DNA from: an uncultured Flammeovirgaceae bacterium
Lineage (GTDB): Bacteria; Bacteroidota; Bacteroidia; Cytophagales; Cyclobacteriaceae
Length of the DNA stretch: 6,548 bases
Direction: 5' to 3'
NCBI GenBank assembly: GCA_946886805.1
Contig: CAMPJM010000235.1
Location: 1 to 6,548 of the forward strand
The first letter of the stretch is position 1. The number at the start of each line of letters is the position of its first letter. This document shows, in pieces, positions 1 to 5,215 of this stretch. A program made the translations under genes and the position numbers. The notes under the pieces are model-generated. The model did not search any database, was not told the origin of the DNA, and worked only from the letters and a program-made list of their open reading frames with translations.

Positions 1-79
1 ACTATATAAAATAAATCAATGTTAAGTAGCAGTATTGGGCAATTTGTATAATTTTAAATGGAAATCAAAATTTTTATTA

Positions 80-111
80 AAAAAGCAAAAAATTCAGCTT
101 TTTATTTTTTT
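80..111. terminator. Weak A/T-rich hairpin with T-run, possible bidirectional terminator
   Basis: AAAAAGC (80-86) and GCTTTTT (97-103) are perfect 7-bp inverted arms around a 10-nt loop, and a run of seven T follows at 105-111. On the plus strand this resembles a weak intrinsic terminator for a gene left of the window. On the minus strand it lies about 120 nt beyond the methyltransferase stop and could end the apaG-methyltransferase transcript. Only two of the seven pairs are G-C, so the stem is weak. Nothing else is visible in 1-224. Confidence 0.3.
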
Positions 112-224
112 CCATCATGTCCAATTTCACGCTACAAAGTTGCTAATTTTTTTTCTAATTACCGTATATCGAAATATTAAAGTAAAAGGTTTTCAATAAT
201 CCGCTTAACTTCTAAATCAAATCC

Positions 225-1022
225 TTAAAATTCAAGGATGTAGTCTTGTTTTTGTAATCGCTTATCAAAGAATATAATTCCTGCATCAAAGATATCAATT
301 GACAAAGCTACGATTGGATTTGTTTTAATTAATTTCCAGGCTTTATTCATTCCGATCGACAAATGGATGTCATCAAACACAAAAATCGAGTTTTCATTGA
401 CTTTGGAGAGACATAATTCGAAATATCTTAAGGTAGCTTCTTGTGTATGATTGGCATCGAAATAGACAAAATCGATAGTGTTGAAGCGGGATAAAACAAG
501 CTCTAAATTGCAATCTATATCTCCCTCTACCAAAGTTATGTTCTCACATGCCATTTTTTCGAAATTGCGAACTGCGATTTTGGCGATGTTTGGACAACCT
601 TCCATGGTTACGACCGGCGTTTTAGAATTTGCCTTTGCCAGATAGAGGGTGTTTATACCCAGCGAAGTTCCCAGTTCTACAATGTTGGTCGGGTTTCTGT
701 TTAAAACCAACCTAAAAAGAAATTGAGAAAATTTTGGGGAACTTAAGGACGATCCCGCAATGTCAGATATAGTTCTTTCTCTTCCGGGGATGATTTGTGA
801 ACCAGCACCCAAGTCCAATACGTCAATTATATCCAGATTATTGATTAATTTTTTCCTTATATTTTCGATTTCCTCAAAAACATAGAAAATTCTTCTGTCA
901 CTAATGATACTATTGAAGAATTGAAAAATAAATGGAGCATGCAAAGAATATGAACCAGTAGCCTTCAACCAATATTTAAAATATTGGCTCAAAATAAAAC
1001 TACGTGACCGTAAGTTGGTCAT
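225..1022 (-). CDS. Class I SAM-dependent methyltransferase (O-methyltransferase-like), substrate unknown
   Basis: 265-residue Rossmann-fold methyltransferase. The SAM-binding glycine motif is VELGTSLG at residues 115-122, with the usual acidic residue ending strand 2 (E141 in MEGCP), GDID at 167-170, YFDANHT at 187-193 and FDDIH at 216-220. The acidic and His residues of the last two motifs are placed like those of metal-dependent O-methyltransferases, but metal use is an inference. The N-terminal 60 residues form an aromatic-rich helical region (SQYFKYWLKA, then LHAPF) that recurs in Bacteroidota homologues as I remember them. A second glycine-rich stretch, DVLDLGAGS (67-75), resembles a motif I but lies before the true one. 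The gene starts 4 nt after the apaG stop, so the two are probably co-transcribed. There is no signal peptide, so it should be cytoplasmic. The class is secure; the substrate (small molecule, lipid or protein) cannot be read from the sequence. Confidence 0.85.
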   Translation of the reverse strand: MTNLRSRSFILSQYFKYWLKATGSYSLHAPFIFQFFNSIISDRRIFYVFEEIENIRKKLINNLDIIDVLDLGAGSQIIPGRERTISDIAGSSLSSPKFSQFLFRLVLNRNPTNIVELGTSLGINTLYLAKANSKTPVVTMEGCPNIAKIAVRNFEKMACENITLVEGDIDCNLELVLSRFNTIDFVYFDANHTQEATLRYFELCLSKVNENSIFVFDDIHLSIGMNKAWKLIKTNPIVALSIDIFDAGIIFFDKRLQKQDYILEF

Positions 1023-1026
1023 ATTT

Positions 1027-1413
1027 CTAGTTGTATTTGAACGGTACTACCATGGTAAATTCTGGTATAACCACATTAAAAGTTTTGCCATCAACAATTC
1101 TTTCCATTAGATAAGTGCCTCTCATTTTGCCAATACCAGATTTTAGGTTGCAACCGGAAACATATTTATGCGATTGTCCCGGCTCCAAAACCGGTTGCTG
1201 ACCTACAACTCCTTCACCTTCTACTTCTCTCAAAATTGTATTGGCATCATGAATGTACCAATGGCGCCTTAGTAATTGCAGGGTGTTTTCGCTTCCATTT
1301 TCTATAGTGATGCGGTAGGTAAATACATAGTGATATTGACTCGGACTGGAATATTCAGGCTGATATTCAGTTTCAACGCTTATTCTTACACCTTCAGTAA
1401 TTTCAGTAACCAT
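1027..1413 (-). CDS. apaG: ApaG protein (DUF525 family)
   Basis: 128 residues, the normal length for ApaG, a small single-domain protein with an immunoglobulin/fibronectin-like beta fold. Conserved family blocks appear in order: YRITIENG (33-40), LLRRHWYIHD (47-56), GEGVVGQQPVLEPG (66-79), YVSG (84-87), GKMRGTY (95-101) and IPEF (116-119). In enterobacteria apaG has been linked to Co2+ resistance and Mg2+ efflux, but its biochemical role is unsettled. The pyrophosphate-binding loop sometimes proposed would be the Gly-rich GEGVVG segment. Here it is the first gene of a two-gene unit with the downstream methyltransferase and is divergent from ung. It is not next to ksgA or apaH as in E. coli. 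The start at 1413 fits the family N-terminus; GAGG lies only 2 nt upstream of the ATG, too close for a normal ribosome-binding site. Confidence 0.95.
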   Translation of the reverse strand: MVTEITEGVRISVETEYQPEYSSPSQYHYVFTYRITIENGSENTLQLLRRHWYIHDANTILREVEGEGVVGQQPVLEPGQSHKYVSGCNLKSGIGKMRGTYLMERIVDGKTFNVVIPEFTMVVPFKYN

Positions 1414-1456
1414 AACCTCAATGAAATTATATTAAATAATATCTCTAACGACTAAA

Positions 1457-1514
1457 TATAAGTATTAGTTTTAAACTTATAATGATTTTTATGAAAATCA
1501 GATTCATGAAAATC
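1457..1514. promoter_or_regulatory. Inverted and direct repeats in the divergent apaG/ung promoter region
   Basis: In the 172-nt gap between the divergent starts of apaG and ung, TATAAGT (1457-1463) and ACTTATA (1475-1481) form a perfect 7-bp inverted repeat with an 11-nt spacer. A nested odd palindrome, AGTTT-T-AAACT, spans 1467-1477. Just to the right, ATGAAAATC occurs twice (1491-1499 and 1506-1514, 15-nt period), and the first copy also pairs with GATTTT at 1484-1489. The position suits a shared operator, but in sequence this A/T-rich such repeats can arise by chance. Unlike the other gaps of this window, it contains no 7-nt tandem words. Confidence 0.25.
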
Positions 1515-1547
1515 TTTTTTAAAATTACGCAGTAAACGTTTTATTTC

Positions 1548-1555
1548 TATCTTTA
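1548..1555 (+). promoter_or_regulatory. Possible -7 element for ung
   Basis: TATCTTTA matches the Bacteroidota primary-sigma -7 consensus TAnnTTTG except at the last base. It lies 30 nt before the ung ATG, leaving a short leader. No convincing TTTG -33 element is seen about 19 nt upstream, so the call is tentative. Confidence 0.25.
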
Positions 1556-1585
1556 AAATTTAAAAAGTTTAGGTAAGAAGATATT

Positions 1586-2248
1586 ATGGATGTGAAAATA
1601 AGCCCTTCCTGGAAACCGAAATTGGACAGTGAATTTGAGAAAGACTATTTTAAAAAATTAGTAGCATTTATAAAAGCGGAATACGACACTCAGATCATTT
1701 TTCCTCCTGCGGCACAGATTTTTAATGCATTTGAAAGCTGTAGTTTTGAGAATGTAAAGGTTGTGATTATAGGACAAGATCCTTACCATGGCCCCAATCA
1801 GGCTCATGGCTTGTCATTTTCTGTATTTGATGGAGTTAGAAATCCTCCTTCTTTAAATAATATTTTCAAAGAAATAAAGAATGATCTTGGAAAACCAATC
1901 CCAGCATCCGGAAATTTAGAAAGATGGGCGGAGCAAGGTGTTTTGTTGTTAAATGCCACGCTTACAGTTAGAGCACAATGTCCGGGTTCTCATCAAAATA
2001 AAGGATGGGAGACTTTTACAGATGCAGTGATAAGGACAGTGTCTGAGGAAAAGGACGGCGTGGTGTTTATGTTATGGGGAGCTTATGCTCAAAAGAAGGG
2101 AGCAATTATAAACAGGGTCAAACACTTGGTTTTAGAATCTGCCCATCCATCTCCCTTTTCTGCACATATAGGGTTTTTTGGAAACAAGCACTTCAGTAAA
2201 GCAAATGACTATTTAAGAGGCCAGGGAAAAGAAGAAATTGATTGGTAG
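1586..2248 (+). CDS. ung: Uracil-DNA glycosylase, family 1
   Basis: 220 residues, close to the roughly 225 typical of bacterial Ung. The enzyme cuts the N-glycosidic bond of uracil in DNA, starting base-excision repair of deaminated cytosine or misincorporated dUMP. The water-activating motif GQDPYH is at 63-68 (catalytic D65), the uracil-stacking Phe lies in GLSFSV (F78), the uracil-contacting Asn in LLNATLTV (N123), and HPSP at 187-190 carries the catalytic H187. The DNA-intercalation loop reads HPSPFSAHIGFFG: Phe replaces the usual intercalating Leu, and Ile the usual Arg before GFFG. Other motifs (GWETFTDAVI, WGAYAQKKG, KHFSKAN, terminal IDW) are standard. The start at 1586 gives a normal family N-terminus; upstream is only a purine-rich stretch, AGGTAAGAAG, ending 5 nt before the ATG. 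It is monocistronic, divergent from apaG and convergent with lepB. Confidence 0.97.
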   Translation: MDVKISPSWKPKLDSEFEKDYFKKLVAFIKAEYDTQIIFPPAAQIFNAFESCSFENVKVVIIGQDPYHGPNQAHGLSFSVFDGVRNPPSLNNIFKEIKNDLGKPIPASGNLERWAEQGVLLLNATLTVRAQCPGSHQNKGWETFTDAVIRTVSEEKDGVVFMLWGAYAQKKGAIINRVKHLVLESAHPSPFSAHIGFFGNKHFSKANDYLRGQGKEEIDW

Positions 2249-2255
2249 GAGTGGA

Positions 2256-2318
2256 ATTATAAATTATAAATTATGGATTATGGATTATGGATTTCAAATT
2301 ACAAATTATGAATTACGA
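2256..2318. repeat. Nine tandem degenerate heptamers, consensus ATTATRR
   Basis: Nine consecutive 7-nt words run in unbroken register beginning 8 nt after the ung stop: ATTATAA twice, ATTATGG three times, then ATTTCAA, ATTACAA, ATTATGA and ATTACGA. Every word begins ATT. Substitutions fall at positions 4 to 7 of the word and there are no indels, as in an old tandem array that has diverged. The array is noncoding, and 7 is not a multiple of 3. Confidence 0.8.
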
Positions 2319-2373
2319 CTCATGTTTCGCACATTAATTTAATGCAATTTTAAGGTGCATAGTCCATATTTTG

Positions 2374-2423
2374 TTAAGGTTCAAAGTTAAGGCAGGATGT
2401 GCCCCCTGAACTCTGAACCTTAA
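2374..2423. terminator. Long imperfect hairpin between convergent ung and lepB
   Basis: TTAAGGTTCA (2374-2383) pairs perfectly with TGAACCTTAA (2414-2423). After one mismatch AGTT (2385-2388) pairs with AACT (2409-2412), and after another AGG pairs with CCT (2390-2392 with 2405-2407), leaving a short G/C-containing loop. It is the most stable-looking fold in the gap and sits between two gene ends, so a shared transcription end is plausible. No clean T-run follows on either strand, which argues against a standard intrinsic terminator. The right arm contains the direct heptamers CTGAACT and CTGAACC. Confidence 0.4.
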
Positions 2424-2480
2424 TCTATAATTTATAATACCCCATTCCCCATTTATAATTCAACATTTATAATTTATAAT
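2404..2480. repeat. Eleven tandem heptamers, core word TTATAAT, on the lepB side
   Basis: Read in 7-nt steps from 2404 the words are CCCTGAA, CTCTGAA, CCTTAAT, CTATAAT, TTATAAT, ACCCCAT, TCCCCAT, TTATAAT, TCAACAT, TTATAAT, TTATAAT. Register is kept for 77 nt. Related words come in neighbouring pairs (CCCTGAA/CTCTGAA, ACCCCAT/TCCCCAT), as expected if heptamers duplicate locally and then diverge. The core word is the reverse complement of the ATTATAA words on the ung side. The array stops 8 nt short of the lepB stop codon. Confidence 0.7.
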
Positions 2481-2488
2481 TCCCTTTC

Positions 2489-3571
2489 TCATTCAATCAT
2501 CTGTAAGAACCGGCTCCACCTGATTTTGTCAAGGAATCCACCCTCTGGATCTACTGATAACCAGATAAAGAACGCTTTACCAACAATGTGATCTTCAGGC
2601 ACAAAACCCCAATATCTTGAATCAAGGGAATTATGCCGGTTGTCACCCATCATAAAAAAGTAGTCCTGTTTAAAGGTATATTGCTGTAGATCATTGCCGC
2701 CGATACTTAATTTGCCTTCTTCAATCACAACATCTTCATTTCCATCGTAATACATAATAATGTCGCCATACTTAATAAGGGTTTCATCGTTGATGGCAAT
2801 GGTTTTTCCTTCTTTTGGAATGTATAATGGCCCAAAAAAGTCGCGGTTCCAGGGAAATTTGCCACCATCAGGAAATATTCTTGATTCCGCTTCAGTTTTT
2901 TCGGCCTGAGCCATTTGCACGTCGTCAATAAAAGGAAGTGCTCGAAGTTCTTCTGCAGTTTCCGGGGTGGTCATTACCGAGTATCCAATATTGGGAATAA
3001 AGCCATATTCACTTATCTCATGTTCGTCAAATACCCGGTCATTGATCACATTTTTTGTTGAGATATAATAGTTAAATTGCATCCCCTCAGGGTTTTCTAT
3101 GGCCTTTCCATTGATGTAAACCTGTGAATCTGCAATTGAGATGGTATCTCCGGGCAAACCGACACACCTTTTAATATAGTGCGTTCGTAAGTCAGAAGGG
3201 TGCTGTAGCTCTTCGGGATAATTAAAGACTACTACATCGTTTTGTTTTACCTCCGTGAATCCCGGAAGCCTGTACTGTGGCAACTGGATCCAATCGAGAT
3301 AAGAAGGAACGTTTGGCATTCCCCATATATGATTGTGTGTTAACGGAATTTGAAGCGGCGTTTTTGGGGTTCTGGGACCATAATGGATCTTACTCACAAA
3401 TAGAAAATCCCCTACTAAAAGCGTTTTTTCCATTGATGGAGTAGGAATAGTAAAAGCTTCCAGTAATAGCCACCTAATAAGAGTCGCTGCAATTACTGCA
3501 AAAACTATTGCATCTACCCATTCCCTGGTTTTGGATTTTGATCCACTTGATCTTCTAAAATTAAAGTTCAT
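2489..3571 (-). CDS. lepB: Signal peptidase I
   Basis: 360 residues; cleaves signal peptides from secreted proteins at the outer face of the inner membrane. One N-terminal membrane segment (about 19-37, DAIVFAVIAATLIRWLLLEAF) is followed by PTPSMEKTL with catalytic Ser46. The general-base Lys134 lies in HYIKRCVGLPGD (131-142). The GDNRHNSLDSRYWG box is at 309-322. Between the Lys box and the GDN box lies a long insert (about 145-303), including a polar, acidic segment around 200-235; this makes it longer than E. coli LepB (324) and in my experience is common in Bacteroidota. The C-terminus (IRWSRFLQMIE) also fits the phylum. N-terminal basic residues (RRSSGSKSKTR) agree with a cytoplasmic N-terminus. 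It is the last gene of the minus-strand cluster in this window, 29 nt after dapB. Confidence 0.96.
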   Translation of the reverse strand: MNFNFRRSSGSKSKTREWVDAIVFAVIAATLIRWLLLEAFTIPTPSMEKTLLVGDFLFVSKIHYGPRTPKTPLQIPLTHNHIWGMPNVPSYLDWIQLPQYRLPGFTEVKQNDVVVFNYPEELQHPSDLRTHYIKRCVGLPGDTISIADSQVYINGKAIENPEGMQFNYYISTKNVINDRVFDEHEISEYGFIPNIGYSVMTTPETAEELRALPFIDDVQMAQAEKTEAESRIFPDGGKFPWNRDFFGPLYIPKEGKTIAINDETLIKYGDIIMYYDGNEDVVIEEGKLSIGGNDLQQYTFKQDYFFMMGDNRHNSLDSRYWGFVPEDHIVGKAFFIWLSVDPEGGFLDKIRWSRFLQMIE

Positions 3572-3600
3572 AAATTTTTGTATATACTAATAATGTTAAT

Positions 3601-4320
3601 TTAAATTTTAAGAAAATCATCCATTGTTAAAACACCTTTTTTACCAGGGAGCCATTCTGCTACATGAACGGCACCGAGAGCAAAACCCTGTCTGCTAAAG
3701 GCGGTATGTTTAATTTCTATTTCATCTACTGCAGAAGTATATTTAATACTATGTGTGCCGGGAACCTGAGGTTCTCTTAGAGAGATTATAGGTAACTCGT
3801 TCTTGTTTGTAGAAGGATTGTTTACCCATTGATTTTTACTAGGATGATCCGCTAAAATTCCTTCTGCTAAAGTAATGGCTGTTCCGCTAGGGGAGTCCTT
3901 TTTTTCGGTATGGTGGATTTCTTCTAAAGCAATATCATACTCATTGTATCGCTTCATTAAATTAGCTAAAGTTTGGTTTAATTTAAAGAATAGGTTTACC
4001 CCAATGCTAAAATTTGACGCATAAAAGAAGGCTCCGTTCTGAGCTTTTGTATAAGCATCTATTTCAGGTCTTTTCTCCAGCCAGCCAGTGGTTCCTGATA
4101 GAACAGGCACCTGATGTTTCAGGCAAAGTTTAATATTATCTACTGCTGCTTCTGGCTCGCTAAATTCAATAGCTACATCAGCTTTTTTTACTACTTCTCC
4201 GTCGTCAAACTCCCTGCGGTTGTCTATCGTAACTTTACCAACTATGGTATGGCCTCTCTCAATTGCTATGCTTTCGATAGCTTTACCCATTTTTCCATAC
4301 CCAAAAATTATAATGTTCAT
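3601..4320 (-). CDS. dapB: 4-hydroxy-tetrahydrodipicolinate reductase
   Basis: 239 residues, shorter than E. coli DapB (273) but usual for Bacteroidota. It reduces 4-hydroxy-tetrahydrodipicolinate with NAD(P)H in the diaminopimelate/lysine pathway, supplying peptidoglycan cross-links. The nucleotide-binding loop FGYGKMG is at residues 6-12, VLSGTTGW at 73-80 and ASNFSIGVN at 101-109. The substrate-binding and catalytic segment EIHHTEKKDSPSGTA is at 134-148, with the His pair 136-137 and Lys 140-141. The start is firm: an in-frame TAA lies only four codons upstream (4330-4332) and the glycine loop begins at the right distance. No Shine-Dalgarno is visible. Its leader holds an 8-nt tandem repeat. 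It is flanked by a 229-nt gap upstream and by lepB 29 nt downstream, and probably has its own promoter. Confidence 0.96.
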   Translation of the reverse strand: MNIIIFGYGKMGKAIESIAIERGHTIVGKVTIDNRREFDDGEVVKKADVAIEFSEPEAAVDNIKLCLKHQVPVLSGTTGWLEKRPEIDAYTKAQNGAFFYASNFSIGVNLFFKLNQTLANLMKRYNEYDIALEEIHHTEKKDSPSGTAITLAEGILADHPSKNQWVNNPSTNKNELPIISLREPQVPGTHSIKYTSAVDEIEIKHTAFSRQGFALGAVHVAEWLPGKKGVLTMDDFLKI

Positions 4321-4327
4321 ATCTACT

Positions 4328-4364
4328 ATTTAGTGATTTAGTGATTTAGTGATTTAGTGATTTA
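4328..4364. repeat. 8-nt tandem repeat in the dapB leader (ATTTAGTG, 4.6 copies)
   Basis: Four perfect copies of ATTTAGTG (4328-4359) are followed by a partial copy ATTTA (4360-4364). On the dapB strand it reads CACTAAAT, ending 7 nt before the ATG. The copies are identical, unlike the degenerate heptamers elsewhere, which suggests recent expansion or active slippage. Copy-number change would alter the distance between the candidate promoter at 4378-4385 and the start codon but not the reading frame of DapB. Confidence 0.95.
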
Positions 4365-4377
4365 AGATTTTTGGTTG

Positions 4378-4394
4378 CAAAGATAGAATCTTTG
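4378..4394 (-). promoter_or_regulatory. Candidate dapB -7 element inside a short palindrome
   Basis: On the minus strand TATCTTTG (complement of 4378-4385) matches the Bacteroidota -7 consensus TAnnTTTG exactly, about 58 nt upstream of the dapB ATG. It lies within CAAAGAT-AGA-ATCTTTG, a perfect 7-bp palindrome with a 3-nt centre. No good TTTG -33 box is seen at about 19 nt upstream, so the promoter may be activator-dependent or the match may be chance. If real, transcription would begin near 4371 and the tandem octamer would be in the 5' leader. Confidence 0.4.
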
Positions 4395-4410
4395 TTTATT
4401 TAGGAAGCCT

Positions 4411-4456
4411 TTGTGTGAAATCAATAATTTTATTTAATTTACATAGTTTCACACAA
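4411..4456. promoter_or_regulatory. Perfect 10-bp inverted repeat upstream of the dapB promoter
   Basis: TTGTGTGAAA (4411-4420) and TTTCACACAA (4447-4456) are exact inverted copies separated by 26 nt of A/T-rich sequence. They lie 26 nt upstream of the candidate dapB -7 element and about 94 nt beyond the DUF5683 gene stop. The arms are less A/T-biased than the surroundings, so they stand out. No T-run follows on the minus strand, which disfavours an intrinsic terminator. A paired binding site for a dimeric regulator, or a loop closing the end of the upstream transcript, are both possible. Confidence 0.4.
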
Positions 4457-4490
4457 GAAGTTTTATATATCCTACTAAGTGCCTCAATCG

Positions 4491-4525
4491 AAAATTTAAT
4501 TTATAATTCAAAATTCATCATTTAA
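4491..4525. repeat. Five degenerate heptamers after the DUF5683 gene
   Basis: In 7-nt register the words are AAAATTT, AATTTAT, AATTCAA, AATTCAT and CATTTAA; the middle three are clearly related. On the gene strand they read as ATAAATT, TTGAATT and ATGAATT, words of the same type as the ATTATRR array after ung. The run begins about 24 nt beyond the stop codon at 4550-4552. It is short and A/T-rich, so alone it would be weak; it counts because the other gene ends show the same 7-nt period. Confidence 0.45.
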
Positions 4526-4549
4526 CATCTCCGAACAACATTTCTAAAG

Positions 4550-5215
4550 CTATTTAATATAAAGGGTTAATCCAATACCACCTATTGGTGTGTTAAATGC
4601 TGTCGAATTAAGTGATGGTTCTAATTTTAAAGTTAAGTCATCACTCACATCAAACCCTTTTAAATGGGCATCAATATGAGCGTCTACAATGTTAATCAGA
4701 TAAGCAAGTCCGCACATGATGATAAAAAAGTCACGCTCTCTTCGGGCTGAATTTGTTGCTAGTTCCAAAACCCTTTCATCCCTGCCAGTCGGATTGGTAC
4801 CGGTGGCTCTTTGTGTTAATAAACTTCTTCTGTAAAAGTCATAACTATCCGCATAGAAATCAACTACAAGGCCAAGGCTTATCAGTCCGCCATAAATGAG
4901 CGGTATTTTCCAGTATTTCTCGTTATATGCTTGCCCCAGCCCGGGCAAAATGGCTGAGTATAAAGAGGCTAGTCTTGGAGAGAACTCTTCTGAAGTATCT
5001 TCTATTACAACTGTATCAACTTCATCTGCCGTCACATATGGTTTTTCGGGATATTCTAAAATACCTACCGTATCTTCCCATACAACATTAGGTTCTACTT
5101 CAGCAGGTTCTGCTTCCTCCTGAATTAAAGAATCGGGTTCTACTTGGGCAACAGCAAAATAATTTGATGATAGTAAGATACAAGTAGCTAAAATAAAAAA
5201 ATTAGAAATAGACAT
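4550..5215 (-). CDS. DUF5683 family exported/membrane protein, function unknown
   Basis: 221 residues. A signal peptide is seen at 1-23 (hydrophobic SNFFILATCILLSSNYF, then AVA before Q24). Residues 25-79 are a low-complexity stretch rich in Glu, Asp, Pro and Val. The DUF5683 domain follows from about 78: SPRLASLYSAILPGLGQAYN (79-98), KYWKIP (100-105), a hydrophobic helix about 104-122, a polar region with RRE/RRD-type charges, a second hydrophobic helix about 162-178, and NIVDAHIDAHL then FDVSDDL (175-194). The PGLGQ.YN..YWK motif is shared with small membrane proteins of the TM2 type. It probably sits in the inner membrane or periplasm. Its ATG overlaps the parB stop (TAATG, one shared base), so translation is likely coupled to ParB. 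No enzyme motif is visible. The family placement is from remembered motifs; the function is unknown. Confidence 0.85.
   Translation of the reverse strand: MSISNFFILATCILLSSNYFAVAQVEPDSLIQEEAEPAEVEPNVVWEDTVGILEYPEKPYVTADEVDTVVIEDTSEEFSPRLASLYSAILPGLGQAYNEKYWKIPLIYGGLISLGLVVDFYADSYDFYRRSLLTQRATGTNPTGRDERVLELATNSARRERDFFIIMCGLAYLINIVDAHIDAHLKGFDVSDDLTLKLEPSLNSTAFNTPIGGIGLTLYIK

Larger units (their letters stand above)
2253..2483. repeat. 231-nt intergenic block bounded by perfect 19-bp inverted repeats
   Basis: GGAATTATAAATTATAAAT at 2253-2271 is the exact reverse complement of 2465-2483. The block begins 4 nt after the ung stop and ends 5 nt before the lepB stop, so it fills almost the whole convergent gap. 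The inverted ends consist of the same 7-nt word in opposite orientations. I see no target-site duplication at the edges and no transposase, so a MITE is possible but not supported. A single transcript through the region could fold into a long hairpin from either direction. Confidence 0.6.

Noticed and set aside
1..224. Partial gene at the left edge
   Set aside because: Both strands are A/T-rich with frequent stops and no recognisable protein motif; only the weak hairpin at 80-111 is reported.
2253..2483. MITE or insertion-sequence remnant in the ung/lepB gap
   Set aside because: The 19-bp inverted ends are explained by opposed heptamer words, no target-site duplication is visible and no transposase fragment is present. 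Kept as a repeat, not called a mobile element.
2725..2928. Open frame of 67 codons on the minus strand within lepB
   Set aside because: It overlaps lepB in another frame, has no recognisable motif, and lepB is intact with all catalytic boxes.
4114..4341. Plus-strand open frame of 75 codons antisense to dapB
   Set aside because: It lies opposite a clear dapB and its composition (many Tyr, Phe, Asn) is typical of the complement of AT-rich coding DNA.
4411..4456. parS-like halves: GTTTCAC (4446-4452) and GTGAAA (4414-4419)
   Set aside because: The halves are in the wrong order and 26 nt apart, and the central CACGTG of parS (TGTTNCACGTGNAACA type) is absent. No other parS candidate was seen in the window.
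4896..5123. Plus-strand open frame of 75 codons antisense to the DUF5683 gene
   Set aside because: Ser/Thr-rich translation is the antisense shadow of the acidic Glu/Asp/Val tract; no motif or start signal.
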